In this document: positions 8,319-17,588 of the stretch, piece by piece | How positions within the stretch are numbered: the stretch's first letter is position 1 | How the letters are laid out: each line of letters begins with the position of its first letter | DNA from: Chitinophagaceae bacterium | Lineage (GTDB): Bacteria; Bacteroidota; Bacteroidia; Chitinophagales; Chitinophagaceae | Direction: 5' to 3' | Assembly (NCBI GenBank): GCA_026786345.1 | Contig: JAJAYD010000158.1 | Span: 1-33,192, forward strand | Length of the DNA stretch: 33,192 bases | Position numbers and translations under genes: made by a program | Notes under the pieces: model-generated | Told to the model about the DNA's origin: nothing | Database searches by the model: none | Seen by the model: the letters and a program-made list of their open reading frames with translations, nothing else

Positions 8319-11312
8319 ATGATTTTAAAACGATTGCTTTATGCTTTCATCCTACCGTTGCTCGTGTGTTTACAGGTAGGCGCCCAGGAAAGAATTGTTA
8401 CCGGAACTGTAACCGATTCAAAAAGTGGTGCTGTTATTATAAATGCTTCGGTATTAATTAAGGGCACCAATAAGGGAACACAAACAGAAGCTGACGGAAC
8501 CTTTAGAATTGTAGCCTCTGGTTCAGCAAACACTTTAATTGTGTCTTCTGTTGGGTTTACCCGTATGGAGGTGCCTATCGGATCGGGCCCTGTAAGCGTA
8601 AAACTAGAGGCCTCCAATGCCTCTTTAAACGAGGTAGTGGTGGTAGCATACGGTACGCGTAAAAAGGGCGACCTTACCGGTGCGGTAACGTCCATTTCAG
8701 CCAAAGATTTTCAGAAGGGAAATATAGCATCGTCTGAACAACTGTTGCAAGGTAAAGTTGCCGGCTTACAGGTAACGAGTGGTGGTGGTTCTGCCGGTGG
8801 CGGTAGCCGTATAAGGATCAGGGGCGGCGCTTCATTAAATGCAAGTAACGATCCGTTAATTGTTATTGATGGTGTACCGGTAGAAGGAAACGGTATTGCC
8901 GGTTCTGCAAACCTTTTAAACACCATTAACCCTAACGATATTGAGTCGATGAGTGTGTTGAAAGACGCTTCTGCAACGGCATTGTATGGTTCCAGGGCTT
9001 CAAATGGTGTAATCATCATTACTACCAAAAAAGGTGCTTCAGGTAAAGTCAAGTTTAATTTCAACACCCAGGAATCCGTAAGCGTAATTGGTAAAAAAGT
9101 GGAAGTGTTAACCGGCGACCAGGTTAGGTCTATCATTAATGCAGATGCCACTGCTACCGCAAATATTTACAAAAAATTACTGGGTTCCGCTAACACCGAT
9201 TGGCAAAAAGAGATTTACCAAAAAGCAGTGAGTACCGATAATAATCTGAGTGCAAGTGGTAGCATTGGTAAAGTTCCTTTTCGTGCATCCGTTGGTTACC
9301 TGGGTCAAAAAGGTATATTAAGAACTGATAAATTTCAGCGTTACTCTTCGTCATTAAACCTTAATCCAAAATTATTCGATAACCACCTGGCAATAAATAT
9401 TGCCATGAAAGGTGTGCAAACGAAAAACAATTTTGCTGATGGCGGAGCCATTGGAAATGCTGTTTCTTTTGACCCAACACAAGCTGTATATGCAGGCAAC
9501 AAGTATGGGGGTTATTACGAGTGGTTGCAGACTGATGGCAAGCCCATTGATCTGTCTAACCGCAATCCATTGGCATTATTAAATCTTAGAGATAACACCT
9601 CAACCGTTAACCGTTTTATTGGTAACGTACAGGTTGATTACAAACTGCATTTCTTTCCTGACCTGCATGTGCTTGCCAATGTTGGTATAGACTATGCCAA
9701 AGGTAAAGGCAACGATAATGTAGATTCAACCCTGGCTACCAACTATAAAACCGGTGGCAGAAGAACGTATTACGATCAAAAGAAAAATAACACGCTAGCT
9801 GACATCTCTTTGTTTTATTCCAAAGAAATATCCAGCCTTAACAGTAAGATAGATGTATTGGTGGGTCATAGCTATCAGGACTTTTATACGGATGTAAAAA
9901 ATTATCCATCGTTTAGCTTCCGTGCCATTGTTGACCCGTCCAAGCCAAATAAGAAAGATACCATTGCAGGTTCAGAGCCGACTTTTTTAACAGACAAACC
10001 TCAGTATAGGCTTGAAGCTTACTTTGCAAGGCTAAATTTGACCGTAGCAAATAACTATCTGTTGACAGCCTCTTTACGCAGAGATGCCAGTTCTAAGTTT
10101 TCAGCAGAAAACAGGGTTGGTTATTTTCCTGCCTTTGCTGCAGCCTGGAAGTTGAAAGATGAATTTTTTAAAGGAGCCAGGGCAGTTAGCGACCTTAAAT
10201 TAAGATTGGGTTATGGTATCACCGGTCAGCAGGATGGTATCGGGTATTATTCTTACCTGCCACGTTACTCAACCAGTAACTTAGGTGCTTCTTACCAGTT
10301 TGGTAATACGTTCTATTCCTATCTGAGGCCTGAAGGTTACGATCCTAATATTAAATGGGAAACTACTACCACCTCAAACGTTGGTTTAGATTTTGGATTT
10401 GCCAATAACAGGATATCGGGTACGGTAGATGTTTATTTTAAAAAAACCAAGGACCTGTTAAGTACCGTACCTGTAGCCCCCGGTGGAAACTTTGTAAACC
10501 AGATTACAACAAATGTGGGTAATCTTGAAAACAAAGGAATTGAGTTAACTGTTAACACCATTCCGATAAGAAACAGTGATGTTACCTGGGAACTTGGTTT
10601 TAATTATACGTATAACAAAACAAAAATTACCAACCTGTTAAAGCAGAACGATCCCAATTTTAAGGGTATTGATGTGAGCGGTATTGGTGGTGGTACCGGT
10701 AACAATATTGGAAAGTTTGCTGTAGGGTACGCACCATACACTTTTAACGTGTACAAGCAGGTGTACGATAAAGCAACAGGGGCGCCTATTGAAGGTTTGT
10801 ACGAAGATTTGAACCGCGACGGACAGGTAAATAATGATGATCGTTATTATTACAAAAAGCCGGCGCCGGATGTATTGCTTGGTTAAAACACTCAAGTATC
10901 GTATAAAGACTTTTCTCTTGGATTAGCAGGTCATGGTTCGTTTGGTAACTACCTGTATAACAACTTTAATTCAGGAAGCGGCGTGATCAGGGCCATTAAA
11001 AACCCACTGAACTTTATTGGAAATGCCAGTACAAACTTTTTAGCTACCAACTTCAACAATAACCAGATGCTGTCTGATTATTACATTGAAAATGCTTCTT
11101 TCTTCCGTTTAGACAACATCAACTTTGCTTACAATGTTGGCAGCGTGTTTAACAAAAAAGCTAACATGAGGCTTACGGCAACCGCTCAAAACGTTTTTGT
11201 AATTACAAAATATAAAGGGTTGGATCCTGAAAATTCAAGCGATGCTGGTGTTGATGGAAATATCTATCCCCGTCCGAGAATTTTTTCAGCAGGCGTTAAC
11301 CTTGATTTCTAA
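8319..11312 (+). pseudogene. susC: SusC/RagA TonB-linked outer-membrane transporter, interrupted by an in-frame TAA
   Basis: A 997-codon SusC-family gene with one internal stop. Parts in order: signal peptide (1-22), carboxypeptidase-regulatory-like beta domain (about 28-100), TonB box (EVVVVAYGT, about 105-113), plug domain (about 115-235, with IRIRGGASLN and VLKDASATALYGSRASNGVIIITT-type signatures), then the beta-barrel. At codon 856 (10884-10886) GGT is followed by TAA. The same frame continues without a shift through 141 more codons to a normal SusC end (IFSAGVNLDF). Family knowledge: SusC imports malto-oligosaccharides with its lid SusD. The truncated product would lack the last barrel strands and the C-terminal signal, so it should not assemble. 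A single substitution from a Leu or Tyr codon would explain the stop; a sequencing error is also possible. SusD starts 18 bp after the final stop. Confidence 0.85.
10887..11312 (+). pseudogene. C-terminal SusC fragment downstream of the premature stop
   Basis: About 141 codons in the same frame as the upstream susC reading frame. The protein continues smoothly (NTQVSYKDFSLGLAGHGSFG) through barrel strands to the final SDYYIENASFFRLDNINFAY-type motif and a terminal Phe, the usual ending of TonB-dependent barrels. The first in-frame ATG-like start inside it is internal and has no signal peptide, so independent expression as a useful protein is unlikely. Confidence 0.75.
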
Positions 11313-11330
11313 TTTCTAACTATTGCATTT

Positions 11331-12947
11331 ATGAAAAGTAGTATTATAAAAAATCTGATTATTGCCGGTGTAGCCGTTACCATTGCTACATCCTGTGCCA
11401 AAAAACTGGATCTGTTTCCGCAAAACGATCTAACCTCTGCCTCAACCTTTAGTACCGCAGCAGGATACAAGAATGTTTTGGCCAAAATATATGGCGGTTT
11501 GGCCACAACCGGTAATGCAGGTCCTGCAGGTAATTCTGATATCCAGGGTTTGGACGAAGGTTCTCAATCTCCTTTTATACGTGGGTTCTTTAATTGCCAG
11601 GAGTTACCAACCGATGAGGCAGTGGTATCCTGGAACGACCAGACGATTAAAGATTTTCACAACCTTAGCTGGACCAGTTCGGATCCTTTTTTGTTAGGTA
11701 TGTATGCACGTCCTATCTATAACATTACCATTGCTAACGAGTACCTGCGTGAATCTACAAATGAGAAAGTAGCTGGCAGGGGATTAAGCGGTGCCGAGGC
11801 TACCGAAATTCAAAAAACAAGAAGTGAAGTACGTTTTTTACGTGCATTTAATTATTGGGTAATGATGGACCTGTTTGGTAAATCAACTTTCATTACCGAG
11901 GAAAATAAAATTGGAACTGACCTGCCTTCCGAAATTCAAAGGACAGCTCTATTCGATTACATAGAAAAAGAATTGCTTGCTATAGAAGGTGAAATGGCGC
12001 CTGCAAAAACCATTGAATACGGCCGTGTTGACCAGGGTGCTGCATGGGCATTATTGGCAAGGTTGTACCTGAATGCCAAAGTATATGCCGGTAAGGATAT
12101 GTATACACAGGCAATCACCTATTCAAAGAAAGTGATAGGTGCAGGTTATACTTTAAGCAACAATTATCGTCAGCTTTTTATGGCTGATAACGACAAACAG
12201 AAGAACGAATTTATTTTTGCGGTTAACTGCGATGGTTTGCGTACCCAATCGTATGGCAATACTACTTTTTTTGTTCACGCTGCAGCCGGCGATGACCATA
12301 GCGAGTATGGAGTAGGTGGGGGATGGTACGGTTATCGTGCTACCAAAGGCCTGGCTGATAAATTTTCTGATTTATCGGGTTCAAGCGATAAACGAGCCAT
12401 GTTTACCACCTCTAAGTATGGCATCAGTGCTTCTCAAATTGCCATTGGCGACCTGTCAGTTTTTGATAATGGTTTGCATGTAAATAAATGGAAGAATCTT
12501 CGCAGCGATGGTGGTCTCGTTTCCGATGTAAACAAAGATTTTGCAGACATCGATTTCCCCATCTTCCGCTTGCCGGAAATATATTTGATTTACGCTGAAG
12601 CCGTTTTAAGAGGTGGTACAGGTGGAGATCAAACCACAGCGCTCGATAACATTAATAAAATAAGGTTCAGAGGTTTTGGTAGTCCGGCCGGCAATAATTA
12701 CAAATTGTTACCCTCAGACCTAAACCTGCAAACGGTGTTAGATGAAAGAGCAAGAGAGCTGTATTGGGAAGGTCACAGACGTACAGACTTAATCCGCTAT
12801 AACCAGCTTACCACAGCTACTTACCTGTGGCCATGGAAGGGTGGTGTAGCATCGGGAACTGCTGTAGATGCTAAATACAGCTTGTTTCCAATACCATCGG
12901 CTAACATAACAGCCAATCCAAAACTTACTCAAAATCCGGGTTTTTAA
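11331..12947 (+). CDS. susD: SusD/RagB family starch-binding outer-membrane lipoprotein
   Basis: A 538-residue surface lipoprotein with lipobox ATSC, Cys22. It has the SusD fold signatures: an N-terminal region with FLRAFNYWVMMDLFGK (about 166-181), a TPR-like AAWALLARLYLNAKVY segment, and the C-terminal RagB/SusD part (FPIFRLPEIYLIYAEAVLR, then LDERARELYWEGHRRTDLIR). SusD caps the SusC barrel and binds the glycan. Length is typical. It lies 18 bp after the susC end and 22 bp before the SusE-like gene, a tight operon. Because its partner susC carries a nonsense codon, its function in uptake is in doubt even though the gene itself looks intact. Confidence 0.96.
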   Translation: MKSSIIKNLIIAGVAVTIATSCAKKLDLFPQNDLTSASTFSTAAGYKNVLAKIYGGLATTGNAGPAGNSDIQGLDEGSQSPFIRGFFNCQELPTDEAVVSWNDQTIKDFHNLSWTSSDPFLLGMYARPIYNITIANEYLRESTNEKVAGRGLSGAEATEIQKTRSEVRFLRAFNYWVMMDLFGKSTFITEENKIGTDLPSEIQRTALFDYIEKELLAIEGEMAPAKTIEYGRVDQGAAWALLARLYLNAKVYAGKDMYTQAITYSKKVIGAGYTLSNNYRQLFMADNDKQKNEFIFAVNCDGLRTQSYGNTTFFVHAAAGDDHSEYGVGGGWYGYRATKGLADKFSDLSGSSDKRAMFTTSKYGISASQIAIGDLSVFDNGLHVNKWKNLRSDGGLVSDVNKDFADIDFPIFRLPEIYLIYAEAVLRGGTGGDQTTALDNINKIRFRGFGSPAGNNYKLLPSDLNLQTVLDERARELYWEGHRRTDLIRYNQLTTATYLWPWKGGVASGTAVDAKYSLFPIPSANITANPKLTQNPGF

Positions 12948-12969
12948 GTCAACTGAAAATTTTAGTAAC

Positions 12970-13800
12970 ATGAAAAAAATATCAACTTTAATGCTCTTGT
13001 CAACCTTGTTGATGACAGCTTTTTGGTCTTGCGAGAAGGATGAAAATAGGATCTATTTTGAAGGAGGCACTGCACCGGTGCTAACATCGTCCGCCGCCAC
13101 CACTGTCCCGTTGGCATTTGCCACCAAAGACAACCAGGCCACAAAAATTTCGTGGACCAATCCGAATTATGCCTTTACAACTGGTGTCAGGTCGCAGGAT
13201 GTATCATACGAAATACAGATCGATACAACCGGTTCAAACTTCACCAATCCTAAAAAGAAATCGCTGAGTATTAGTAAAGATCTTAGCTACACATTTGTGC
13301 AGGCTGAGTTAAACGATTACCTGTTGAACACATTGGAATTGAATCCGGGTATGCAACATAACGTGGAAATCAGGATTAAATCTTTATTGGGTAAAGATGC
13401 CGGCATTCTATATTCTAATGTTGTAAAGCTAAAGGCAACACCTTATGCAATACCACCTAAAGTTGATCCTCCTGCAACAGGCGAATTGTTCATTGTGGGC
13501 AGTGCTGCCGGTAGCTGGGATAATCCAGTTGCTAATGCAGGTAAACAAACTTTTAAAAAATTAGCTCCTACCAAGTTTGAACTAACCTTGCCTCTTGTTG
13601 GCGGTGGCTCATACCTGTTGCTTCCTAAAAATGGTAGCTGGGATGTAAAGTATGGTGGCACGGGCGCCAACAATACCAATAATGTAAACAGCGATGATTT
13701 TAAAAATGGTGGTGGCGACTTATTGGCCCCGGCAGGTTCTGGTACTTATAAGATTACCGTCGATTTTCAAACTGGCAAATACTCTGTTGTTTTGCAATAA
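12970..13800 (+). CDS. SusE-like starch-binding lipoprotein
   Basis: A 276-residue lipoprotein with lipobox AFWSC, Cys21, followed by Glu-Lys-Asp-Glu. This acidic start resembles the lipoprotein export signal that sends Bacteroidota lipoproteins to the cell surface. Residues 30-158 form a SusE-type N-terminal domain (APVLTSS...ISWTNPNYAF...EIQIDTTGSNF...VKLKATPY). Residues 171-276 form one starch-binding module with GELFIVGSAAGSWDNP and GSYLLLPKNGSWDVKYGG, whose tryptophans are typical glucan contacts. It has only one such module, fewer than Bacteroides SusE (two) or SusF (three). It probably enhances starch retention at the surface. It is 18 bp from the next gene. Confidence 0.88.
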   Translation: MKKISTLMLLSTLLMTAFWSCEKDENRIYFEGGTAPVLTSSAATTVPLAFATKDNQATKISWTNPNYAFTTGVRSQDVSYEIQIDTTGSNFTNPKKKSLSISKDLSYTFVQAELNDYLLNTLELNPGMQHNVEIRIKSLLGKDAGILYSNVVKLKATPYAIPPKVDPPATGELFIVGSAAGSWDNPVANAGKQTFKKLAPTKFELTLPLVGGGSYLLLPKNGSWDVKYGGTGANNTNNVNSDDFKNGGGDLLAPAGSGTYKITVDFQTGKYSVVLQ

Positions 13801-13818
13801 TTATAAATAACGATTTAT

Positions 13819-14958
13819 ATGAAACTAAATAAATTATGGTTGATGGCAGTTGCTGTTTTGGGTTTTACAGCCTGCGAAAAGGTAGCTGACCTGCCTTTGT
13901 ATAATAATGGCGTTGCACCGGTTTTAAGCGCTTCAACTACGGCTGTTGCTCCGCCGGCTTCTGACTCTTTAAAGCCGGTTATAACTTTCTCGTGGACGGA
14001 TCCTGCATATGCAACGGATACTGCCAGGGTTAAGTATACTATTGAGATTGATTCGGCGGGACGCAATTTTTCAAAAGCAGTTTCAAAGGTTTTGATTGGT
14101 ACAAAAAGCACCACTTTCCTTGCAAAAGATTTCAATAACATCTTATTGGGATTCGGTTTCAACTTTGGCACTGCGTACGATGTTGATGTTCGTTTGACCT
14201 CATCATATAACAACAATAACGAGCGGATGGTAGGTAATACCATCAAGCTGAAAGCAACGCCTTATAAAGTACCTCCAAAGGTGCCCTTGCCTACAACGGG
14301 CAGGTTATTTATTACCGGCAATGCTACCGATTTTGATTGGACTAACCCCGACCCAATGCCCGCTGTAAGAGAACTTACCCGCATTGAAGAAACAAAATGG
14401 GCCGGTATTTTTCACCTGAGTGGTGGAGGTAATTTTTTAATATTACGACAAGCTGGCAATTGGGATGATAAATATGCTGTAGCAGATAAGAATGCTGTGG
14501 GTCTTGCCAATGGCGGTGGCTTTGGTTTTAAATTGGGTGATGATTTTCCTGCTAATGTAAAGGATGGTGAAGGTTGGTATAGACTGGAGCTTGATTTTCA
14601 GACAGGAAATTTCAAGCAAACTAAAGTAGCTAATCCATTACCTGAAACATTGTTTACCACCGGCGATGCTACCAACTCAAGCTGGACAAATTCGCCACCA
14701 TCTGACCAGGAATTTACGGGAGTTACAAATGGTGTGTTCGATATTACAACCAGCCTAAAAGCTGGTGGTTACCTTAAGTTCTTATCCAACAATGGTAACT
14801 GGGCACCACAGTTTGGTGGTAATTCAGCCACCGGTGGTACACTTGGTGCAAACTATGGCAGCGGTGGCGATCCTGATGCAATACCCATAGCAACTACTGG
14901 TAGTTACAAAATCAACGTAAACTTTATTACAGGTAAATACACCGTGACCAAATTATAA
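13819..14958 (+). CDS. SusF-like starch-binding lipoprotein (two modules)
   Basis: A 379-residue lipoprotein with lipobox FTAC, Cys19. Residues 30-148 are a SusE-type domain homologous to that of the preceding gene, with shared APVLSAS, FSWTDPAYA, IEIDSAGRNFS and KLKATPYKVPPK blocks. Two starch-binding modules follow: about 160-270 (RLFITGNATDFDWTNP, NFLILRQAGNWDDKYA) and about 277-379 (LFTTGDATNSSWTN, YLKFLSNNGNWAPQFGG). The gene looks like a duplicate of the SusE-like gene extended by one binding module. It is the last gene before a terminator at 14980-15009. The role is glucan binding at the cell surface. Confidence 0.88.
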   Translation: MKLNKLWLMAVAVLGFTACEKVADLPLYNNGVAPVLSASTTAVAPPASDSLKPVITFSWTDPAYATDTARVKYTIEIDSAGRNFSKAVSKVLIGTKSTTFLAKDFNNILLGFGFNFGTAYDVDVRLTSSYNNNNERMVGNTIKLKATPYKVPPKVPLPTTGRLFITGNATDFDWTNPDPMPAVRELTRIEETKWAGIFHLSGGGNFLILRQAGNWDDKYAVADKNAVGLANGGGFGFKLGDDFPANVKDGEGWYRLELDFQTGNFKQTKVANPLPETLFTTGDATNSSWTNSPPSDQEFTGVTNGVFDITTSLKAGGYLKFLSNNGNWAPQFGGNSATGGTLGANYGSGGDPDAIPIATTGSYKINVNFITGKYTVTKL

Positions 14959-14979
14959 GTCATTGGTTTTTAAACTTAC

Positions 14980-15009
14980 AAACCGGTCTCAATCGGGGCC
15001 GGTTTTTTT
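14980..15009 (+). terminator. Intrinsic terminator of the Sus operon
   Basis: AAACCGG (14980-14986) pairs with CCGGTTT (14999-15005), and a run of seven T follows the GG (15003-15009). It starts 21 bp after the SusF-like stop. It ends the plus-strand starch locus. Confidence 0.85.
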
Positions 15010-15224
15010 GTACACCAAAGCGACTTCAACTGATATAAAAATTCCTCATGGGCCTAAAGAAAAACCGCAGCTGTGGAGTGTGCAGGCGGCCAGTTTGGAA
15101 GCCGTCAATATGTTGTTTGTAAGTGCAGATCATTATTATATCATCATTCATTATCAAAACCCACCGAAGCCTGGTAAAGAAAATCTGTTTACAATATTTC
15201 GTGCAAGCCTGGTAACAAAATAAA
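15010..15224. other. Intergenic DNA without a supported gene
   Basis: A plus-strand open frame runs through this stretch to a stop at 15221-15223. Its only start (TTG at 14963) lies before the operon terminator, which it would have to read through. It matches nothing I know. I treat it as non-coding or as an old gene remnant. Confidence 0.5.
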
Positions 15225-15256
15225 ATACCTGTAAAACGTTCAAGTCTTACAGGTAT
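15225..15256 (-). terminator. Intrinsic terminator for the PhoX-like gene
   Basis: Perfect 10-bp arms ATACCTGTAA (15225-15234) and TTACAGGTAT (15247-15256). Read on the minus strand the hairpin is followed by a T-rich tract (TTTTATTTTG). It lies 45 bp past the minus-strand stop at 15302. Confidence 0.75.
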
Positions 15257-15301
15257 CGGGGTTACGTAAAAGCAGGCACCCTTTTAAAGTTATTATCGAT
15301 G

Positions 15302-17158
15302 CTAATTCTTTATGAATTGTTCTGACCGCGTTAAGCCGTTATAGTTAACCTGCAGGGTATATGATCCGTTGCTTAAACCCGTTACAGGTATAGAAAGCTT
15401 ATCACCTGCACCAAAGTATTTATTATTCAACTGGTATACTTGCCTGCCTTCAGCATTAAAAATTTTGATGGCTACATTACCTGTAAATGCCTGGTTTAAC
15501 GTTACCTGCAAATTGTCTTTTACAGGTGTTGGATAAATCTTAATCCAGCTATTAGCTGTATGGATCCTGGCGCTTTTTACCTCGCTATACAAACATTGGC
15601 TGTTGGCATCGCAGGCTTTTATACGGTAGTAGCCGGTAGTAGCCGGTGGCAATGCCTTATCAGTGAAAGTTAACAATGAATTGCGTGGATCTGTCTGGGT
15701 TGATACAATACCAATCTGACTGAATTGAACTCCGTCGACCGATCTTTCAACCACATAGGTTGCAGGCAATGTTTGGCCTGTTACACTCCAGTTAAGTGTA
15801 ATGCTGTTGCTGTTGTTTTTTACCTGAAGGTCAACAAACTTAAGAGGCAATACAGAACCATTTCCAAGATTTTCTTTACGTGCAATCACCAGGGTTGTGT
15901 GTGTACTAAAAACAACATCGCTGCCCGTAGCATCGGCTTGTGGTGTGCTGTTTGAGCCACTGGGGTGTTGCAAAGAAATAAACAGAAAATTAAAATCGGG
16001 GCTAAAGGTGATACCTGTAGGTTCAGAACCCGTTGGTGTGTTTGCAAAAACTCTTATGGCCGGGCTGGCGGCAGTATGGGTTGGGTCCACAACCCAAATA
16101 TGATTTTGACCGCCGTCCTGTAATACCCATAAATTACCTTCGCCATCAAAGGCAAGGTTATCGGGCCATTCAAACTGCACCGGGGTTCCGCCTACATCAA
16201 ACAAGGTTTTGTCTACAAATACTTCCAGGTTACTTACAGTTGTGCCGGCATCAGTTAGTCTAAATATCCTGCCTGTTGCAGTGCTGGTAAGATATAATTT
16301 ACCATCAGGTCCCAGCTCCACATCTTCAATGCGGTTAAAATTGTATGCACCGGCAGTAACACTTGCCGATATGGTATTATTTCGTTCTGCTTTAGTGGTG
16401 TTGCTAACCTGTTTCCAGGTACCGGTACCGAGGCCCGTTGTTTCCAACACATACAGGTTACCTGCACTAAAATTGCCGGGTACAGCAGGTACAAATTTGT
16501 AAAGAAACCCATTGGTGGTATTATCAGCCCCCCAATAAGCAACGGTTTGGTCGGCTGCTATGGTTACATTCTCATGTGTTTGCCTACCCATTGCCCATAA
16601 TTTATCTGCTCCCCCAATACCATCCTGGTTAATAACGGTTCGCGTTGCCGGGTCAATCTCAACAATCCAGCCCAAATCTTCATAACCATCAGCATTAATA
16701 TCAACACTGTTGGTTACTTCTTCGCAAACCATAATGGTGTTGCGTGGCGTTACGGTGCCCGAGCAAAACGCAGCACATAAACCTATTTCGTTACTGGGCA
16801 ACGATACTTTGCCGCTATTGTTGATTGCCCATAATTTGCTAAGTGGGTTAAATGTTATTGATAGCACGGCAATTTCAGCAGGAGCAGTTTCGCTGCTAAT
16901 TGACAGGAAACCATTGGTACTACTGCCGGCAATAGGTACATAACCGGTAAAATCAGCATTAGCTCCCATGGCTCCACCCAAAGTAAGTGCAGTGCCATTG
17001 CGTATGATTTGCTGAAAGGTATGTGTGGATGGAATTACAAAATTTTGGGTTTGAGCTGCCGGGGTTACCGGGGTAAAACTTGCAATGGTTTGGGCTCCGG
17101 CATTTATTGCCAGGGTTGCAAAAGCAGGCAATAACAACGAATTTTTAAAAGTAGACAT
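15302..17158 (-). CDS. PhoX/DUF839-like secreted protein with T9SS sorting domain
   Basis: A 618-residue exported protein. It has a signal peptide (about 1-22, ending NAGAQ), a beta-propeller of the PhoX (DUF839) type (about 40-435), a fibronectin-like linker (about 440-530), and a type A T9SS sorting domain (about 535-618, IYPTPVKDNLQV...GSYTLQVNYNG). PhoX-type signatures include MVCEEVTN (143-150), GRQTHENV (191-198), RIEDVELGPDG (276-286), WPDNLAFDGEGNLWV (331-345) and EPTGITFSPD (379-388). Glu, His and Asp residues here are of the kind that bind calcium and iron in PhoX phosphatases. The likely role is phosphate-ester hydrolysis outside the cell, but many DUF839 proteins are untested and phytase-like or non-catalytic roles remain possible. 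It is a monocistronic minus-strand gene. Confidence 0.85.
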   Translation of the reverse strand: MSTFKNSLLLPAFATLAINAGAQTIASFTPVTPAAQTQNFVIPSTHTFQQIIRNGTALTLGGAMGANADFTGYVPIAGSSTNGFLSISSETAPAEIAVLSITFNPLSKLWAINNSGKVSLPSNEIGLCAAFCSGTVTPRNTIMVCEEVTNSVDINADGYEDLGWIVEIDPATRTVINQDGIGGADKLWAMGRQTHENVTIAADQTVAYWGADNTTNGFLYKFVPAVPGNFSAGNLYVLETTGLGTGTWKQVSNTTKAERNNTISASVTAGAYNFNRIEDVELGPDGKLYLTSTATGRIFRLTDAGTTVSNLEVFVDKTLFDVGGTPVQFEWPDNLAFDGEGNLWVLQDGGQNHIWVVDPTHTAASPAIRVFANTPTGSEPTGITFSPDFNFLFISLQHPSGSNSTPQADATGSDVVFSTHTTLVIARKENLGNGSVLPLKFVDLQVKNNSNSITLNWSVTGQTLPATYVVERSVDGVQFSQIGIVSTQTDPRNSLLTFTDKALPPATTGYYRIKACDANSQCLYSEVKSARIHTANSWIKIYPTPVKDNLQVTLNQAFTGNVAIKIFNAEGRQVYQLNNKYFGAGDKLSIPVTGLSNGSYTLQVNYNGLTRSEQFIKN

Positions 17159-17588
17159 GTACTATAGTTTATGCGTTTAAAAGTTATCGGGTAAAAAAGT
17201 ATTAGGGTATGAAGTTTAAATTATTTTATTGAGAAAGCAGATGACTTTGTATTCGATTTTCGCTGGTTAAAAAATTCATGATTGTAACGGTATTAAATGT
17301 AAGAAATTGTGAATGGTAATTGAATTGCTTTATTCTTGAATATAGAACAATAGCCCTTAGGAAAACGCAAATCATTAAAAACATGCGAAGTTTTATTTAA
17401 GAAACTGCGCAGAAATTAACCAGTGAAATAAATATATCAGCCATAACTACAATAGTTCCCTTGTTGTACAGAATAATCGTAAGGTTATTAAACTAAGGGG
17501 GATAACGTGGGTCATCGCGTTTAAAAGACTGAAACAACCCCCGGCAGTAAATTGTACGGGGTTTATTTTTTACAAATTATATTTAAGC
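17159..17588. other. 430-bp divergent intergenic region
   Basis: This gap separates the PhoX-like gene (minus) from the M19 dipeptidase (plus). Its left two-thirds are AT-rich with no feature I can support and no open frame of note. The right part carries the hairpin leader described at 17497-17570. Confidence 0.6.
17497..17570 (+). promoter_or_regulatory. Attenuator-like leader upstream of the M19 dipeptidase
   Basis: AACCCCCG (17536-17543) can pair with CGGGGTT (17557-17563) and is followed by TATTTTTT, a terminator-like hairpin 19 bp before the ATG at 17589. An upstream GGGGG (17497-17501) can instead pair with the same CCCCC. The two pairings exclude each other, as in transcription attenuators. 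I recognise no riboswitch consensus. It could equally be the terminator of a short upstream RNA. Confidence 0.4.

Noticed and set aside
10983-11312. Separate 109-residue protein starting at the ATG in the susC tail
   Set aside because: It is in the same frame as susC and is plainly the continuation of the barrel, with no signal peptide or start context of its own.
14963-15223. 86-codon plus-strand open frame after the SusF-like gene
   Set aside because: Its start is a TTG located before the operon terminator and its codons run through the terminator hairpin. No family is recognised.
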